A stretch of DNA of 64,000 nt from Fodinibius halophilus. GTDB lineage: Bacteria; Bacteroidota; Rhodothermia; Balneolales; Balneolaceae. Under the pieces are notes generated by a model. The model made no database searches and had not been told where the DNA came from. It saw only the letters and a program-made list of their open reading frames with translations. The position numbers were made by a program, and so were the translations under genes. The DNA is taken from contig NZ_JAALLS010000012.1 of NCBI RefSeq assembly GCF_011059105.1, positions 1-64,000 of the forward strand, read 5' to 3'. Shown piece by piece: positions 1-8,855 of this stretch (its first letter is position 1; each line of letters begins with the position of its first letter).

Positions 1-335
1 ATATATATTTGACTTGGTATTTTCTCACAGCCTCTGGAAGGGGGAATAACCTTGCTGTTTTCCAGCTCCTCAATCGTTTCTTTAACTTAAGATCATATCT
101 AAAAAAAACCATAGCATCATAACTATTATTTGATCCTTTCCCACTTTGAAGGTCGCCGACGCATCAAAGTACAGCCTACGTAGCTGAAATCTACTTCGGC
201 GCAGTAGGCCTTTAGCGACGTTGCGGTGAAAATGAATTCCGGTGTCAGCCGGAAGAAATAGGGGGAGGTTGTAACAACATTCCGACCAATCCTCCTAGCC
301 CACTTTGGAAGGGGAATGTTCTTGCTTTTGATGGA
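1..335. other. Non-coding stretch with short repeats and dyads
   Basis: No credible gene seen. Two similar blocks occur near 32-61 and 300-331 (a 'ggaaggggaat...cttgct' core in each). A dyad near 163-210 has gcctac/gtaggc arms, and a ccgg-tgtcag-ccgg hairpin lies near 240-253. The text around 210-232 resembles dispersed extragenic repeats common in bacterial genomes. It lies downstream of the minus-strand AraC-type gene. Confidence 0.35.
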
Positions 336-896
336 TCATAAATCCTCGAGATTCTTTTCCCGCTTCTCTTTCAACTCTTTGAAATAGGTGGGCGTAAGAC
401 CGGTTATCTTTTTAAACTGGTTAGACAGATGGGCAACACTGCTGTAGTGTAGCTTATGGGCAATCTCGGTCAGAGTCAGCTCATTATACAACAGCAGTTC
501 TTTCACCTTTTCAATCTTGTGCATAATAATATACTGCTGGATGGTGATCCCCTTCACCTCAGAAAATGTATTGGACAGATAAGTATAGTCATAGCCCAAC
601 TCCTCACTGATATAATCAGAATCATTTACTTTTGGGACCTCATCCTCGTAATGGATCATTTCCACAATGACGCTTTTTATCTTTTCAACCAGGATATTTC
701 TCTCGTTATCCAGCAGCTCCAACCCCGATTTCTTCAGGTTTTTCCCAAACGTTTCCAACTGTTTTTCAGTAACGTTATCCTCAATTTTAACCATACCAAG
801 GTCCACAGAAGTATAATTTATGCCGAGCTTTTCTAACTCTTCTTTGACCAACATCTTGCACCGCAGACTCACCATATATTTAATATATAGTTTCAT
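336..896 (-). CDS. AraC-family transcriptional regulator with small HMA-like N-terminal domain
   Basis: A 186-aa DNA-binding protein. Residues about 95-175 form a two-helix-turn-helix AraC domain ending in the typical 'FKKITGLTPTYFKELK' signature. The first 70 residues are not a sugar-binding cupin. Their beta-alpha-beta pattern, with one Cys in 'MVSLRCKMLV', recalls a degenerate heavy-metal-associated (HMA) fold; this is my reading of the pattern, not a database match. Short AraC proteins of this shape often sit near metal-resistance genes in Bacteroidetes, but no such gene is visible here because the downstream flank is outside the window. ATG start. Single gene, no operon partner seen. Confidence 0.8.
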   Translation of the reverse strand: MKLYIKYMVSLRCKMLVKEELEKLGINYTSVDLGMVKIEDNVTEKQLETFGKNLKKSGLELLDNERNILVEKIKSVIVEMIHYEDEVPKVNDSDYISEELGYDYTYLSNTFSEVKGITIQQYIIMHKIEKVKELLLYNELTLTEIAHKLHYSSVAHLSNQFKKITGLTPTYFKELKEKREKNLEDL

Positions 897-1518
897 AATG
901 TCCCGTCCTTAAAACCTTGACAAACACAATTGAACGAATCTTTTATGTAAGAAAAGTTTTTCCCATTACTTACATGGCAATCCACCGTAAGGTTTGATTC
1001 TTCATATCTTTATATAAAACAACAATGTTATATGATATGATTCCCCGCAGAGATGTAAATATAACCTAATCGTACCATCTCTCTAATGATTTTTTAGTCA
1101 CCCTCTTTTCTCATACTCATACCCCTATTGGCAATGCCAAAACCCTACCGCTGAGAACAGATCGACTACCACAACCTAGATGAATAATCGAAAATAATAC
1201 ACAAAACGATCTCCAACTTAACTGATCAGCGGGAAGATAAATTTATTCCTCAAACTCCATCAGTAGTTATATGATGCCTGCAGTTCTAGAACACACTTAT
1301 TGGTCACCTCAATTTCTTGTAAAAAGCAGCATTCAATAACCCTGTACCCATTATTAGCATACCTACCAGGCTAAAATATAAATAGGTAATGCATGTTATT
1401 AACACTACCTTGAAGTACTAAATTTAATTACCCACCTGATAAATATACTTTACTGAAAAGACGCGTTACCCAACTCCTTTCACAAGAGAAACTTAAGGGT
1501 GCATAAAACACAATACAT
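897..1518. other. Long AT-rich intergenic region before the cold-shock gene
   Basis: About 620 bases with no supported gene. It must contain the promoter of the minus-strand AraC-type gene and the promoter and 5' leader of the plus-strand cold-shock gene. Cold-shock mRNAs usually have long structured leaders, so part of 1380-1518 is probably untranslated leader; no specific motif was identified. Confidence 0.35.
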
Positions 1519-1731
1519 ATGTCACAACAAGGCAAAATAAAATTTTTCGATTCACAAAAAGGATTTGGATTTATCAACCCCGATGACGGCGATAAAGATA
1601 TTTTCGTTCACAGAAATAACATTGAAAATATTGGCTTTGATCAAGGTTTTGATGATGATGAAGTCGTAGAGTTCGATGTTGAAGAAACTCCCAAAGGCTT
1701 AAGTGCAATTAACGTACGAAGCCTGGCTTAA
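1519..1731 (+). CDS. Cold-shock protein (CspA family)
   Basis: A 70-aa single cold-shock domain, the usual family length. It binds single-stranded RNA and DNA and acts as an RNA chaperone in the cytoplasm. RNP1 is KGFGFI at residues 14-19 and RNP2 is DIFVH at 27-31. The C-terminal half is acidic (a DDDEVVEFDVEE run), as in the Bacteroidetes type. It is monocistronic and followed by an intrinsic terminator. Which csp paralogue this is cannot be decided. Confidence 0.95.
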   Translation: MSQQGKIKFFDSQKGFGFINPDDGDKDIFVHRNNIENIGFDQGFDDDEVVEFDVEETPKGLSAINVRSLA

Positions 1732-1760
1732 GATATTTTATCTTAGCTAATTTTTATTCT

Positions 1761-1792
1761 GAGCCCCGGCATTTGTTGGGGCTTTTTTTATT
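1761..1792 (+). terminator. Intrinsic terminator of the cold-shock gene
   Basis: An agcccc/ggggct stem (1762-1767 with 1777-1782) is followed by a run of T at 1783-1789, about 30 bases after the csp stop codon. Confidence 0.8.
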
Positions 1793-1877
1793 GGGATGTA
1801 TTTGCCCTCACGATTTGTGAGTCATAGTATACATTTAGCACATTCGAGTGCTTGCTATTTTGTGACCCCATCTTGTT

Positions 1878-1909
1878 CTTCCCCTGCGGGCAGGGGAAGA
1901 GACTTTTTT
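1878..1909 (+). terminator. Hairpin with T-run
   Basis: A perfect 9-bp stem (cttcccctg at 1878-1886 with caggggaag at 1891-1899) is followed by a T-run near 1903-1909. No gene directly upstream needs it, so it may be a second csp terminator or an extragenic repeat. Confidence 0.45.
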
Positions 1910-1993
1910 ATTACGTATTCAGCTGGAAATTAAACTGAGAGTCTCTGAAAAGATATACGCATTTAAACCCAGCACATATTGTAGATAAGCGTC

Positions 1994-2020
1994 CCTCTCC
2001 CTGCGAACAGTAGGGAGAGG
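1994..2020. repeat. Extragenic hairpin (cctctccct/agggagagg)
   Basis: A 9-bp perfect inverted repeat with a 9-base loop and no T-run. It resembles dispersed extragenic palindromes and lies just left of the insertion sequence. Confidence 0.4.
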
Positions 2021-2111
2021 CCAGGAGTGGGTCAGCATGACGGCAGTGAAGGCTTGGGACTTTCAACGTTTTAGCCTATTTCCCCGTTATTTTCCAACCT
2101 CCTCTTGGTCT

Positions 2112-2128
2112 GAGGCTGTCCAAAAAGT
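2112..2128. repeat. Left terminal inverted repeat of the IS
   Basis: gaggctgtccaaaaagt, a perfect 17/17 match to the reverse complement of 3828-3844. Confidence 0.9.
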
Positions 2129-2194
2129 CAGGGGGATAAGCTAATTAATTGGTATTTTAGCTGCGAATTATAATCCACGAATCCTGTTACTGTT

Positions 2195-3805
2195 ATGGCT
2201 GATCCTGTTTTTAAACCCTATGCCCCCACCCAAGCCACCTTTCTTCCGCCGAGCCTGGACCAGCTTATCGGAGCGGATCATCAGGTGCGGTTTATTAATC
2301 ATGTAATCGAACAAATGGATATCACGGAGATTATGGAGACCTACGAAGGGGGTGGGACCAGCAGCTATCATCCGCGGATGTTACTAAAAATTCTCATCTA
2401 CGGACATGTCCAGCGTATCTACTCTTGCCGCCGGCTAGCCAAGGCCACCCGGGAGAACATCGGGTTTATGTGGCTGTCCGGGGGACAGCGTCCTGATTTC
2501 CGCACCATTAATAACTTTCGCAAGCAACGACTGCCCGAGGGCGGGGGTAAAGCAATATTTACGCAGGTCATGTTGGTGCTGGTCGAGCACGGACTGGTGG
2601 ATTTAACGGAGTACACGGTCGATGGGACTACCCTGGAGGCAAACGCGAGCAAACATAGCGCCGTCTGGGCCAAAAATGCCGAGCGCTATCGCCACAAAGC
2701 CGTCGAACGGATAGCGGCTCTTTTTGATGAGATTCAGCGCCTTGCTGATCTCGAGGATGAGCAATACGGAGCTCGGGATTTGGCTGAAACCGGCCAGGAG
2801 GCCGATTGGGACAGCGCAGACATCGAAGCGGCGGCCGAGCGGGTCAGCGGGGCTTTGCGAGAACAGGCCAGCCAGCAGTCGGTGGAAGAACAATCCCTCA
2901 GCAAAGCCGCTACCCGGCTGCGCTGGATTACCGACCGGGAGCTTCCCAAGCTCAAAAAATATGAACGCCAACAGCAGACCTTAGCAGATCGAAACAGTTA
3001 CTCAAGGACGGATCCGGATGCCACCTTCATGCGACTAAAAGATCAGTCGCCGTTTGACAAGGTGCTCTCCCCGGCCTATAACCTGCAGATGGGCACCCAA
3101 AACCAATTTATTTTAGGGTACAGCCTGCACAGCAATGCCGCCGACAAGGTAAATCTTCGTGCCCACCTGGGGCAGCTGTCCTTTACCCCCGAGTGGCTGT
3201 GCGCTGACGCTGGGTACGGGAGTCTGGCAAATTACGAGCTATTAGCACAACGTGATATAGAAGCGGTGGTCAAATTTCCGGGCTACGACCGTAAACCTGC
3301 TCCCTACAGCCGCGATAGTTTTGAGCGCGAGGCGGGAACCGATACCTATCGCTGCCCAGAGGGGCGGACCATGCGGTATAAAGAAAGTGCCCCGTATGAG
3401 TACGGGCAAGGCCAAACGACTCCCGCGCGCACCTACCAGTGTGAGGATTGCAGGGATTGCCCGGTCAAAGCCGACTGCACCTATGGCAATGGGAACCGGA
3501 CAATAACCTTCAACAATGCCCTGGAGGCCTTCAAGCGGAATATTCGCCACAAATTAACGAGGAACAGTACCCCAAAAGCATTAATGGGTGGCCGAGGAGC
3601 GGAAATAGAAGCCGTCTTTGGGCAATTAAAACATAATGACCGAATGAGGAGGTTGCCAATGAGAGGGAAAAAGATGGCCGAGCTTGAAGTGGGGCTCAAG
3701 GCCATTGCTCATAACCTTAGGAAAATGGAAAAGATAGTGAAAACAAGATTTGTGTCAGCAGTAAAAAACAGAATGGGTGTGAATGCCTATGGAATGGCTG
3801 CTTAA
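2195..3805 (+). CDS. IS1182-family DDE transposase
   Basis: A 536-aa transposase. It has an N-terminal DUF772-like domain ('YHPRMLLKILIYG', about residues 57-70) and an IS4-like catalytic domain. The likely acidic triad is D143 (DGTTLEA), D338 (ADAGYG) and E472 (EAVFGQLKH). A Cys-rich stretch (CEDCRDCPVKADC, about 411-423) is typical of the family. No frameshift or stop interrupts it, so the protein should be functional. It starts 67 bases inside the left inverted repeat and stops 22 bases before the right one. Confidence 0.95.
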   Translation: MADPVFKPYAPTQATFLPPSLDQLIGADHQVRFINHVIEQMDITEIMETYEGGGTSSYHPRMLLKILIYGHVQRIYSCRRLAKATRENIGFMWLSGGQRPDFRTINNFRKQRLPEGGGKAIFTQVMLVLVEHGLVDLTEYTVDGTTLEANASKHSAVWAKNAERYRHKAVERIAALFDEIQRLADLEDEQYGARDLAETGQEADWDSADIEAAAERVSGALREQASQQSVEEQSLSKAATRLRWITDRELPKLKKYERQQQTLADRNSYSRTDPDATFMRLKDQSPFDKVLSPAYNLQMGTQNQFILGYSLHSNAADKVNLRAHLGQLSFTPEWLCADAGYGSLANYELLAQRDIEAVVKFPGYDRKPAPYSRDSFEREAGTDTYRCPEGRTMRYKESAPYEYGQGQTTPARTYQCEDCRDCPVKADCTYGNGNRTITFNNALEAFKRNIRHKLTRNSTPKALMGGRGAEIEAVFGQLKHNDRMRRLPMRGKKMAELEVGLKAIAHNLRKMEKIVKTRFVSAVKNRMGVNAYGMAA

Positions 3806-3827
3806 TCCAAAAGGAAAGATAACGTTT

Positions 3828-3844
3828 ACTTTTTGGACAGCCTC
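3828..3844. repeat. Right terminal inverted repeat of the IS
   Basis: actttttggacagcctc, the exact reverse complement of 2112-2128. Confidence 0.9.
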
Positions 3845-4279
3845 GGACAGGGGTGGTTGCCAAACCACTGCTCTATCAACCTCTTTATAATTTATAATGG
3901 AGAGAAATTTTCGCTGGCGATTTAAAAAGTGCCACTAAAACACTGGACTCACCAACTGGCTGATCTTCGCGGTTAATATCGTACAAAAATAATATAGGCT
4001 ATTGGGAGTAAGATAGGCCACCCTTCAGAAATTTTGCATATCATCAAAAGCAGCTCCTTATATACTGGGCAACTGTTGCAAAAGAGTACTTAGAGCAGAA
4101 AACACCTATCGGCTTAAAACCGAAAACCAAAAGATAATCATTGCTTGTACGAACTTTGTTTATTAACTATAAAATTAGTTGCATCCGGTAGCTGTTTAAC
4201 CTGTGGGAGATCAAGAGAATTACAATCCCCTGTATAAGTACTTTTTTATATAGGCCCTATTATTTAAAACCTTACTAAC
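3845..4279. other. Intergenic region right of the IS
   Basis: About 435 AT-rich bases with no gene, terminator or repeat that I can support. It presumably contains the promoter of the DUF900-type hydrolase gene. Confidence 0.3.
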
Positions 4280-5893
4280 ATGACTGAAGAAAGCCTCTCT
4301 TTACTGCAATCCTCCGAATCTTGGATAATTTCACTGCGAAATAGCGAACACATTGAATGGAGCGATGACTTCAAGACGGTCCATTTTAACTGGGAAGCGC
4401 TGGATGTCCCAGGTAATGCTAATAGAGTTCAAATAATTATCGCTGTTTCTAAACATCATACAGCAAAGAATACAGCTCAGATTAAAAGCATTTTTCGAAT
4501 TATTGCCGCGAGTTGGCAGATAACCGAAGGAGCAGGAGTTATCGGTGTTGATGAACAGGGAGAAGTAGATCGCATAGGTACTGTAATTGAAAACACGGGC
4601 TTACAGAATAACAACCGGGAAACCACCCTTACTATTAAATGGACAGAGGAGGGGATCGGTAACACTGCTACAATTCTGGATGAAGGAATTAATTTTAAAA
4701 AATTAACCAAAGCGAAATTAAAAAAACTGGATGTACCGACGGAATCAAATTTCAGTAAGAAAAGAAGATCTTTTTCTAAATCGCCGGTAGAAAAAGTAGT
4801 AAAATCGATACCTCCCGAAATGGCTTTTAAGGATATGGATGAATGGGCTGATGAGGATCATAAGGAGGAAACGGCCGATGAAGCCTCTCTGGACGACTCT
4901 GGCGGAAAAGTCACGCTGTTTTATGGGACAAACAGAAATAAAACAGGCAGCGATAAATGGAATGATTATTATGGGAATAAGCTTAAAAAGCTAAAGTTCG
5001 GATTTTGTGAAGTCAGCATTCCACCAAACCATAAGCTGGGAGAAATTGAACGCCCATTTGGTATCTGGAAACTTACCTTCCCCGAGAAAGAGGATAAACA
5101 TGTTATTATCCAGCACTTGGAGGAATATAATGAAGATACCTATTATGAGTTGCTGGCAGAGGAGTTTGAACAATTAGACAATAAAACAGGCCTCATTTTT
5201 TTACCGGGCTATAACAACACCTTTGCACAGGCAGCAAGAAGGGCCGGGCAGATAGCCTATGATCTTCCTTTCTTTGGGCTGGCAGGATTTTTCAGCTGGC
5301 CTTCGGCCGGAAAAACGCCTTTCTATGGTTCTGATATTGAATATGCTGATGCTTCTATCCCCGATTTTGAACGATTTTTGAAAAAATTTGTGTCTCAAAC
5401 CAATGTTAAACAACTGCATCTCATTGCTCACAGCATGGGAAACCGCATATTAACTACTACCTTGAAAGACCTGAGTGAGGATTCTTCTTTCGCACATCAG
5501 CTCAAAAAGTTCCACCAAATAGTTCTCGCCGCGCCGGATATCGACCAAGAGGTGTTTAAAAGAAATATCTTACCGCATTTTAAAAAAGTCGGAAAACGAA
5601 GAACCATTTACGCCTCCGACAAAGACAGGGCGTTAGCAGCTGCAGAATGGTTAAGAGGGAAAAGACCTCGGCTGGGTGACGGAGGAAACTCCATATTTGT
5701 AACAGAAGAAATAGATACTATTGATGCCTCTAATATTAATGGTCCGGGCTTTCTGGATCATTCCTATTTATTTGAAACAAGGCCATTGCTCACCGATTTA
5801 AATAGCTTGATTAATAATGATATTGAGCCCAAGGCAAGAAGTCTAAGAAAAAGAGATAAAAACAACCTGCCGTACTGGTTGTTTCCCAAATAG
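4280..5893 (+). CDS. Alpha/beta-hydrolase (DUF900/esterase-like) with unknown N-terminal domain
   Basis: A 537-aa protein. The C-terminal half (about residues 210-500) matches the DUF900 alpha/beta-hydrolase family: it opens with 'VTLFYGTNRNKTG' and has 'GLIFLPGYNNTF' and the nucleophile elbow AHSMGNR with Ser385. 'DIDQEVF' and 'FLDHSYLF' could supply the acid and His. The N-terminal 200 residues, starting 'MTEESLSLLQSSESWI', are not recognised and end in a charged Ser/Lys-rich linker. No signal peptide, so probably cytosolic. Substrate unknown. It stands alone, between the IS and a propeller gene. In some bacteria such hydrolases are fused to partner-binding or effector domains, so an effector role is possible but not shown. 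Confidence 0.75.
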   Translation: MTEESLSLLQSSESWIISLRNSEHIEWSDDFKTVHFNWEALDVPGNANRVQIIIAVSKHHTAKNTAQIKSIFRIIAASWQITEGAGVIGVDEQGEVDRIGTVIENTGLQNNNRETTLTIKWTEEGIGNTATILDEGINFKKLTKAKLKKLDVPTESNFSKKRRSFSKSPVEKVVKSIPPEMAFKDMDEWADEDHKEETADEASLDDSGGKVTLFYGTNRNKTGSDKWNDYYGNKLKKLKFGFCEVSIPPNHKLGEIERPFGIWKLTFPEKEDKHVIIQHLEEYNEDTYYELLAEEFEQLDNKTGLIFLPGYNNTFAQAARRAGQIAYDLPFFGLAGFFSWPSAGKTPFYGSDIEYADASIPDFERFLKKFVSQTNVKQLHLIAHSMGNRILTTTLKDLSEDSSFAHQLKKFHQIVLAAPDIDQEVFKRNILPHFKKVGKRRTIYASDKDRALAAAEWLRGKRPRLGDGGNSIFVTEEIDTIDASNINGPGFLDHSYLFETRPLLTDLNSLINNDIEPKARSLRKRDKNNLPYWLFPK

Positions 5894-6164
5894 AATAACC
5901 TGAATCATTTTCCGGCTTCTTCTTTAGCTGGTAGCAACAGATCTTCCAGAAAAAGACTTTATAACCACTGTGTCAGTACCCAGTTCCTTTATAAAAGTTA
6001 TCTGGCACATTGGACTGTACACCTAAGTGGTTGCTGGATTACTAAACCCTTAGATTGAATCGACTGTAAAACCTTGGCAATAATAACACATTAGTAGTAA
6101 CGGTAATTATATTGCCACCCACTATTTTCACATAAATTATTTTAGTAACTGAAGAAAGAAATTA

Positions 6165-7250
6165 ATGTACCTTAAAGATACAGTAGTATTAGCAGCCACT
6201 ATTTTTACCTTAGCAATTGCCCTTAATTGCAGTAAGCATTCTAAAAAACGCTCTTCTGGAGTAAAAGTTATTGAACATAAGGTGGTAGAGTTAGATAGTT
6301 CTGCTTCGAACCTTTTAGGGACCCTTTATCCAGTCATATCTGCAAGTCCAAATGAAGATTACTTGGCGCTTTCTAATGTGAAAGACCCACTTAGTATAAT
6401 CAAAGTTGATTATCAGGGAAATCTTATAGATCGATATGGCACGCGAGGCAGAGGACCTACGGAATTACTAAGTGCACGCTTTTTTGGTTTTGACGAAGAA
6501 AATAACATCAATATATACGATAAGTCACTTGGTCTGATTAAAGAATTCAACATCAAAACTAATACTGTGGAGAGCTTCACACCTCCAATATCTGAAGAAA
6601 TAACTATTAGTTCTAATATTCTTGAACAATGTCAATCGCACTGGTTTCTTGGCATTAATAACCTAAAAGAAAGTAACAATGCAATCATCGGTAAGTTTTC
6701 AGATGATTTCACGCTAAAAAAATCATTTGGTGAAATTGATCCCTATCTTAAAGAACGCAAAAGTATTTTCATGAATACCCTTTCGTCAGTAAATTGTGAA
6801 GAGGAAATGATATTCACCACTCACGCGAAAGTACCCTATATACAAGTTTGGGATTTAAATGACTTCTCAAGAATCAAGAGAATCTCCAGACCCCCACCAT
6901 CATTTAGACTTTCGGATGAATTTATTGATAAAGTCAAGGATGTACAAAAAGTAAAAGAGTTTACCATCAACGACCAAAGTACAACTGTTTTTCTGGCACA
7001 AACTGACGAATATATACTGCTTCCTTTCCGAAATGAAACATCAAAATTTTACAACACTAGAAATTACAATGACAGAAATCATTTCTTAGCTATTTACTCC
7101 AAAAACAATTTTCAATTTATTAAAGAAATTCCGTTATCAGGAGCTCCTCTGGGACATACTAAGGGAGGGTATATAATTACGTTAGTAAACGATAATCCAA
7201 GTAATTTTAAAATCAGGTTTTTAGAAATAACGAAAGATATTAATAGCTGA
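6165..7250 (+). CDS. Six-bladed beta-propeller lipoprotein
   Basis: A 361-aa exported protein with a lipoprotein signal (hydrophobic 7-20, then ALNC with Cys22). The body carries propeller repeats with the family signature 'GNLIDRYGTRGRGPTELL', close to the 'GKGPNEY' motif of Bacteroidetes six-bladed propeller (BF4221-like) proteins. These are extracytoplasmic, often near small Cys-rich NVEALA-type peptides; their function is not established. A second, divergent family member lies at 10426-11505. It is monocistronic and convergent with the LuxR gene. Confidence 0.8.
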   Translation: MYLKDTVVLAATIFTLAIALNCSKHSKKRSSGVKVIEHKVVELDSSASNLLGTLYPVISASPNEDYLALSNVKDPLSIIKVDYQGNLIDRYGTRGRGPTELLSARFFGFDEENNINIYDKSLGLIKEFNIKTNTVESFTPPISEEITISSNILEQCQSHWFLGINNLKESNNAIIGKFSDDFTLKKSFGEIDPYLKERKSIFMNTLSSVNCEEEMIFTTHAKVPYIQVWDLNDFSRIKRISRPPPSFRLSDEFIDKVKDVQKVKEFTINDQSTTVFLAQTDEYILLPFRNETSKFYNTRNYNDRNHFLAIYSKNNFQFIKEIPLSGAPLGHTKGGYIITLVNDNPSNFKIRFLEITKDINS

Positions 7251-7294
7251 TCGACCTGGTTGTTTTCCATATAGGATTAATCTGAGTTATTACT

Positions 7295-7813
7295 TCAGAC
7301 ACCCTCTTTAGTTGGCAGCAACAGGTCTTCCAGAAAAAAGGCGGAGAGCTCGGAGCGTCCCGATAGACCCGACTTTGTGTATATGGCATTGGTTTGGGAG
7401 CGCACGGTCTGGACGCTGGTATTCCTGACATTGGCAATCTCTTTATTGCTTAATCCTTTTAATAACAGAAAGGCGATCTCTTTTTCGGCTTCGGTCAATT
7501 CCCAACGGTCCAACTGGTTTTCAATTACAACACTGAGCCCCTCTACATATTTTTTTGATACCTGCCTCCACTTTCGGGCCTCTTGCTGGACCTCTTTTGA
7601 AAACTGCTGTTCTTCAACCAAAGATTGCTGCAGCTGAAAGCGCCCTCGTACCAGGTAGAAGACTCCAATCAAAGCAATAATACCCACTATGGATTCGATG
7701 GATATATGCCAACCGGCTACTCCTTCAAAGTAGTCGTTATAAATATCTATAGACGTTAATACAGCGATGACAAGAAGCACCACTGTAATAATCCAGCGTT
7801 CATTTTTATTCAT
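7295..7813 (-). CDS. Membrane-anchored LuxR-type HTH regulator
   Basis: A 172-aa protein. Two hydrophobic segments (about residues 8-25 and 42-58) are followed by a coiled-coil-like Gln/Glu-rich linker, then a LuxR/GerE HTH (about 108-165, with 'LTEAEKEIAFLLLKGLSNKE' at its start and TSVQTVRSQ recognition helix). No receiver domain. Its ATG overlaps the stop of the upstream cytochrome b561 gene (TAATG), so the two are translationally coupled and may form a membrane redox or signal-sensing pair. This pairing is inference. Confidence 0.85.
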   Translation of the reverse strand: MNKNERWIITVVLLVIAVLTSIDIYNDYFEGVAGWHISIESIVGIIALIGVFYLVRGRFQLQQSLVEEQQFSKEVQQEARKWRQVSKKYVEGLSVVIENQLDRWELTEAEKEIAFLLLKGLSNKEIANVRNTSVQTVRSQTNAIYTKSGLSGRSELSAFFLEDLLLPTKEGV

Positions 7814-8577
7814 TATAACATTACTTCATAATCCTTATTTTCGTCAGTTGCCTCATCCATTTCATACCCAGAACTGTGTTCATGCTCTTCTTCGCCGAGT
7901 ACCAACTCTTGTCCAAAAAGGTTCAAAGTTTGGGTAGCCGAGTCGTAACTAGAATATAAGTAACCCATCCATGTTATAGTAAGTATTAAAAACAGAAAAC
8001 CGGCAAAACGTTTACTACTGTTAATACCCATTTTACCCTCCACTTTCTCTTTTTTCCCGTCTACCATACTAAACCAGAGTGAATCTTTATGTTTGAAATG
8101 ATGGAATACTATGCCGGCAATATGGAGAATGACGGTAATCAAAAATAGGTTAGCCAGCAGCTCATGTATTTCTTCATAAATCTCACCTTCACCACCGCCG
8201 GCCATCATAATTCCGGTAAAAGCCAAACCTGCTGCACAGACAAACATAATAATTGCCGCATAGCTGGAGGCCGGGTTATGGCCCAGATAGCGTTTGGTCT
8301 TAGCAACCAGTGCCCCTTTCATATATGCCAGTAGCTTGGCTGGGGCTAAACTGAAAGAAGAAAAACGGGCATAGATAGTTCCAATAAATCCCCATACCAA
8401 ACGTAGTGTTAAAATAAAAGCAATGGTGAGCCCCGCCAACATATGAATAGAAAAAAGTGAGCTTTCATCACTTACTGTTTTAGCTATTAAAAAGGCTACC
8501 AGAAAGAGTCCGGCAAAAATACCGTGGAAAATACGTGTTGGCCAATCATATACTGTAACTTTGTTATTCTTTTTCAT
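7813..8577 (-). CDS. Cytochrome b561-family membrane protein
   Basis: An integral membrane di-haem b-type electron carrier. It starts 'MKKNNKVTVYDWPTRIFHG', typical of bacterial b561/NapC-linked cytochromes, with further candidate haem-ligand His in 'SIHMLAG', 'EIHELLANLF' and 'VILHIAGIVFHHF'. Five hydrophobic helices are visible. The C-terminal tail is acidic with His (EEEHEHSSG). An upstream in-frame extension (TTG at 8646 or ATG at 8643) exists, but the ATG at 8577 gives the family-typical N-terminus. It is coupled to the downstream LuxR gene. Electron partners are unknown. Confidence 0.85.
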   Translation of the reverse strand: MKKNNKVTVYDWPTRIFHGIFAGLFLVAFLIAKTVSDESSLFSIHMLAGLTIAFILTLRLVWGFIGTIYARFSSFSLAPAKLLAYMKGALVAKTKRYLGHNPASSYAAIIMFVCAAGLAFTGIMMAGGGEGEIYEEIHELLANLFLITVILHIAGIVFHHFKHKDSLWFSMVDGKKEKVEGKMGINSSKRFAGFLFLILTITWMGYLYSSYDSATQTLNLFGQELVLGEEEHEHSSGYEMDEATDENKDYEVML

Positions 8578-8855
8578 AGCGGAGTTCAATAAGTTGAAAG
8601 TAACAGCCCCAATATTTTTAAATTCCGCTTGTTGCGCATCCATCAAATGATGTATAAAAGCCCGGATATTCCATAAATAACAACAAAACGGAATATTTCA
8701 TGAGAATAGCTATTAAATTTTCATACCATACTATCTTATAAAATTTGTTCTATCCCAATAGTTATCAGGATGTAAATACTTGCCCCCTTGTAAGTGTTCA
8801 TTGCTCTTATTACCCTTTATTTTAAATAATTACATTCAAGAAAACTTCTTTAGAG

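Larger units (their letters stand above)
2112..3844 (+). mobile_element. IS1182-family insertion sequence
   Basis: The element is about 1.73 kb. A perfect 17-bp terminal inverted repeat is visible: gaggctgtccaaaaagt at 2112-2128 and its exact reverse complement at 3828-3844. It encloses one transposase gene. No clear direct target duplication is seen at the outer edges. With intact ends and an intact transposase, the copy looks recent and potentially active. Its GC content is visibly higher than that of its AT-rich surroundings, which fits horizontal arrival. Confidence 0.92.

Noticed and set aside
2168-3705. Several open frames antisense or out of frame within the transposase gene
   Set aside because: They are shadows of the GC-rich transposase frame with no homology or ribosome binding sites.
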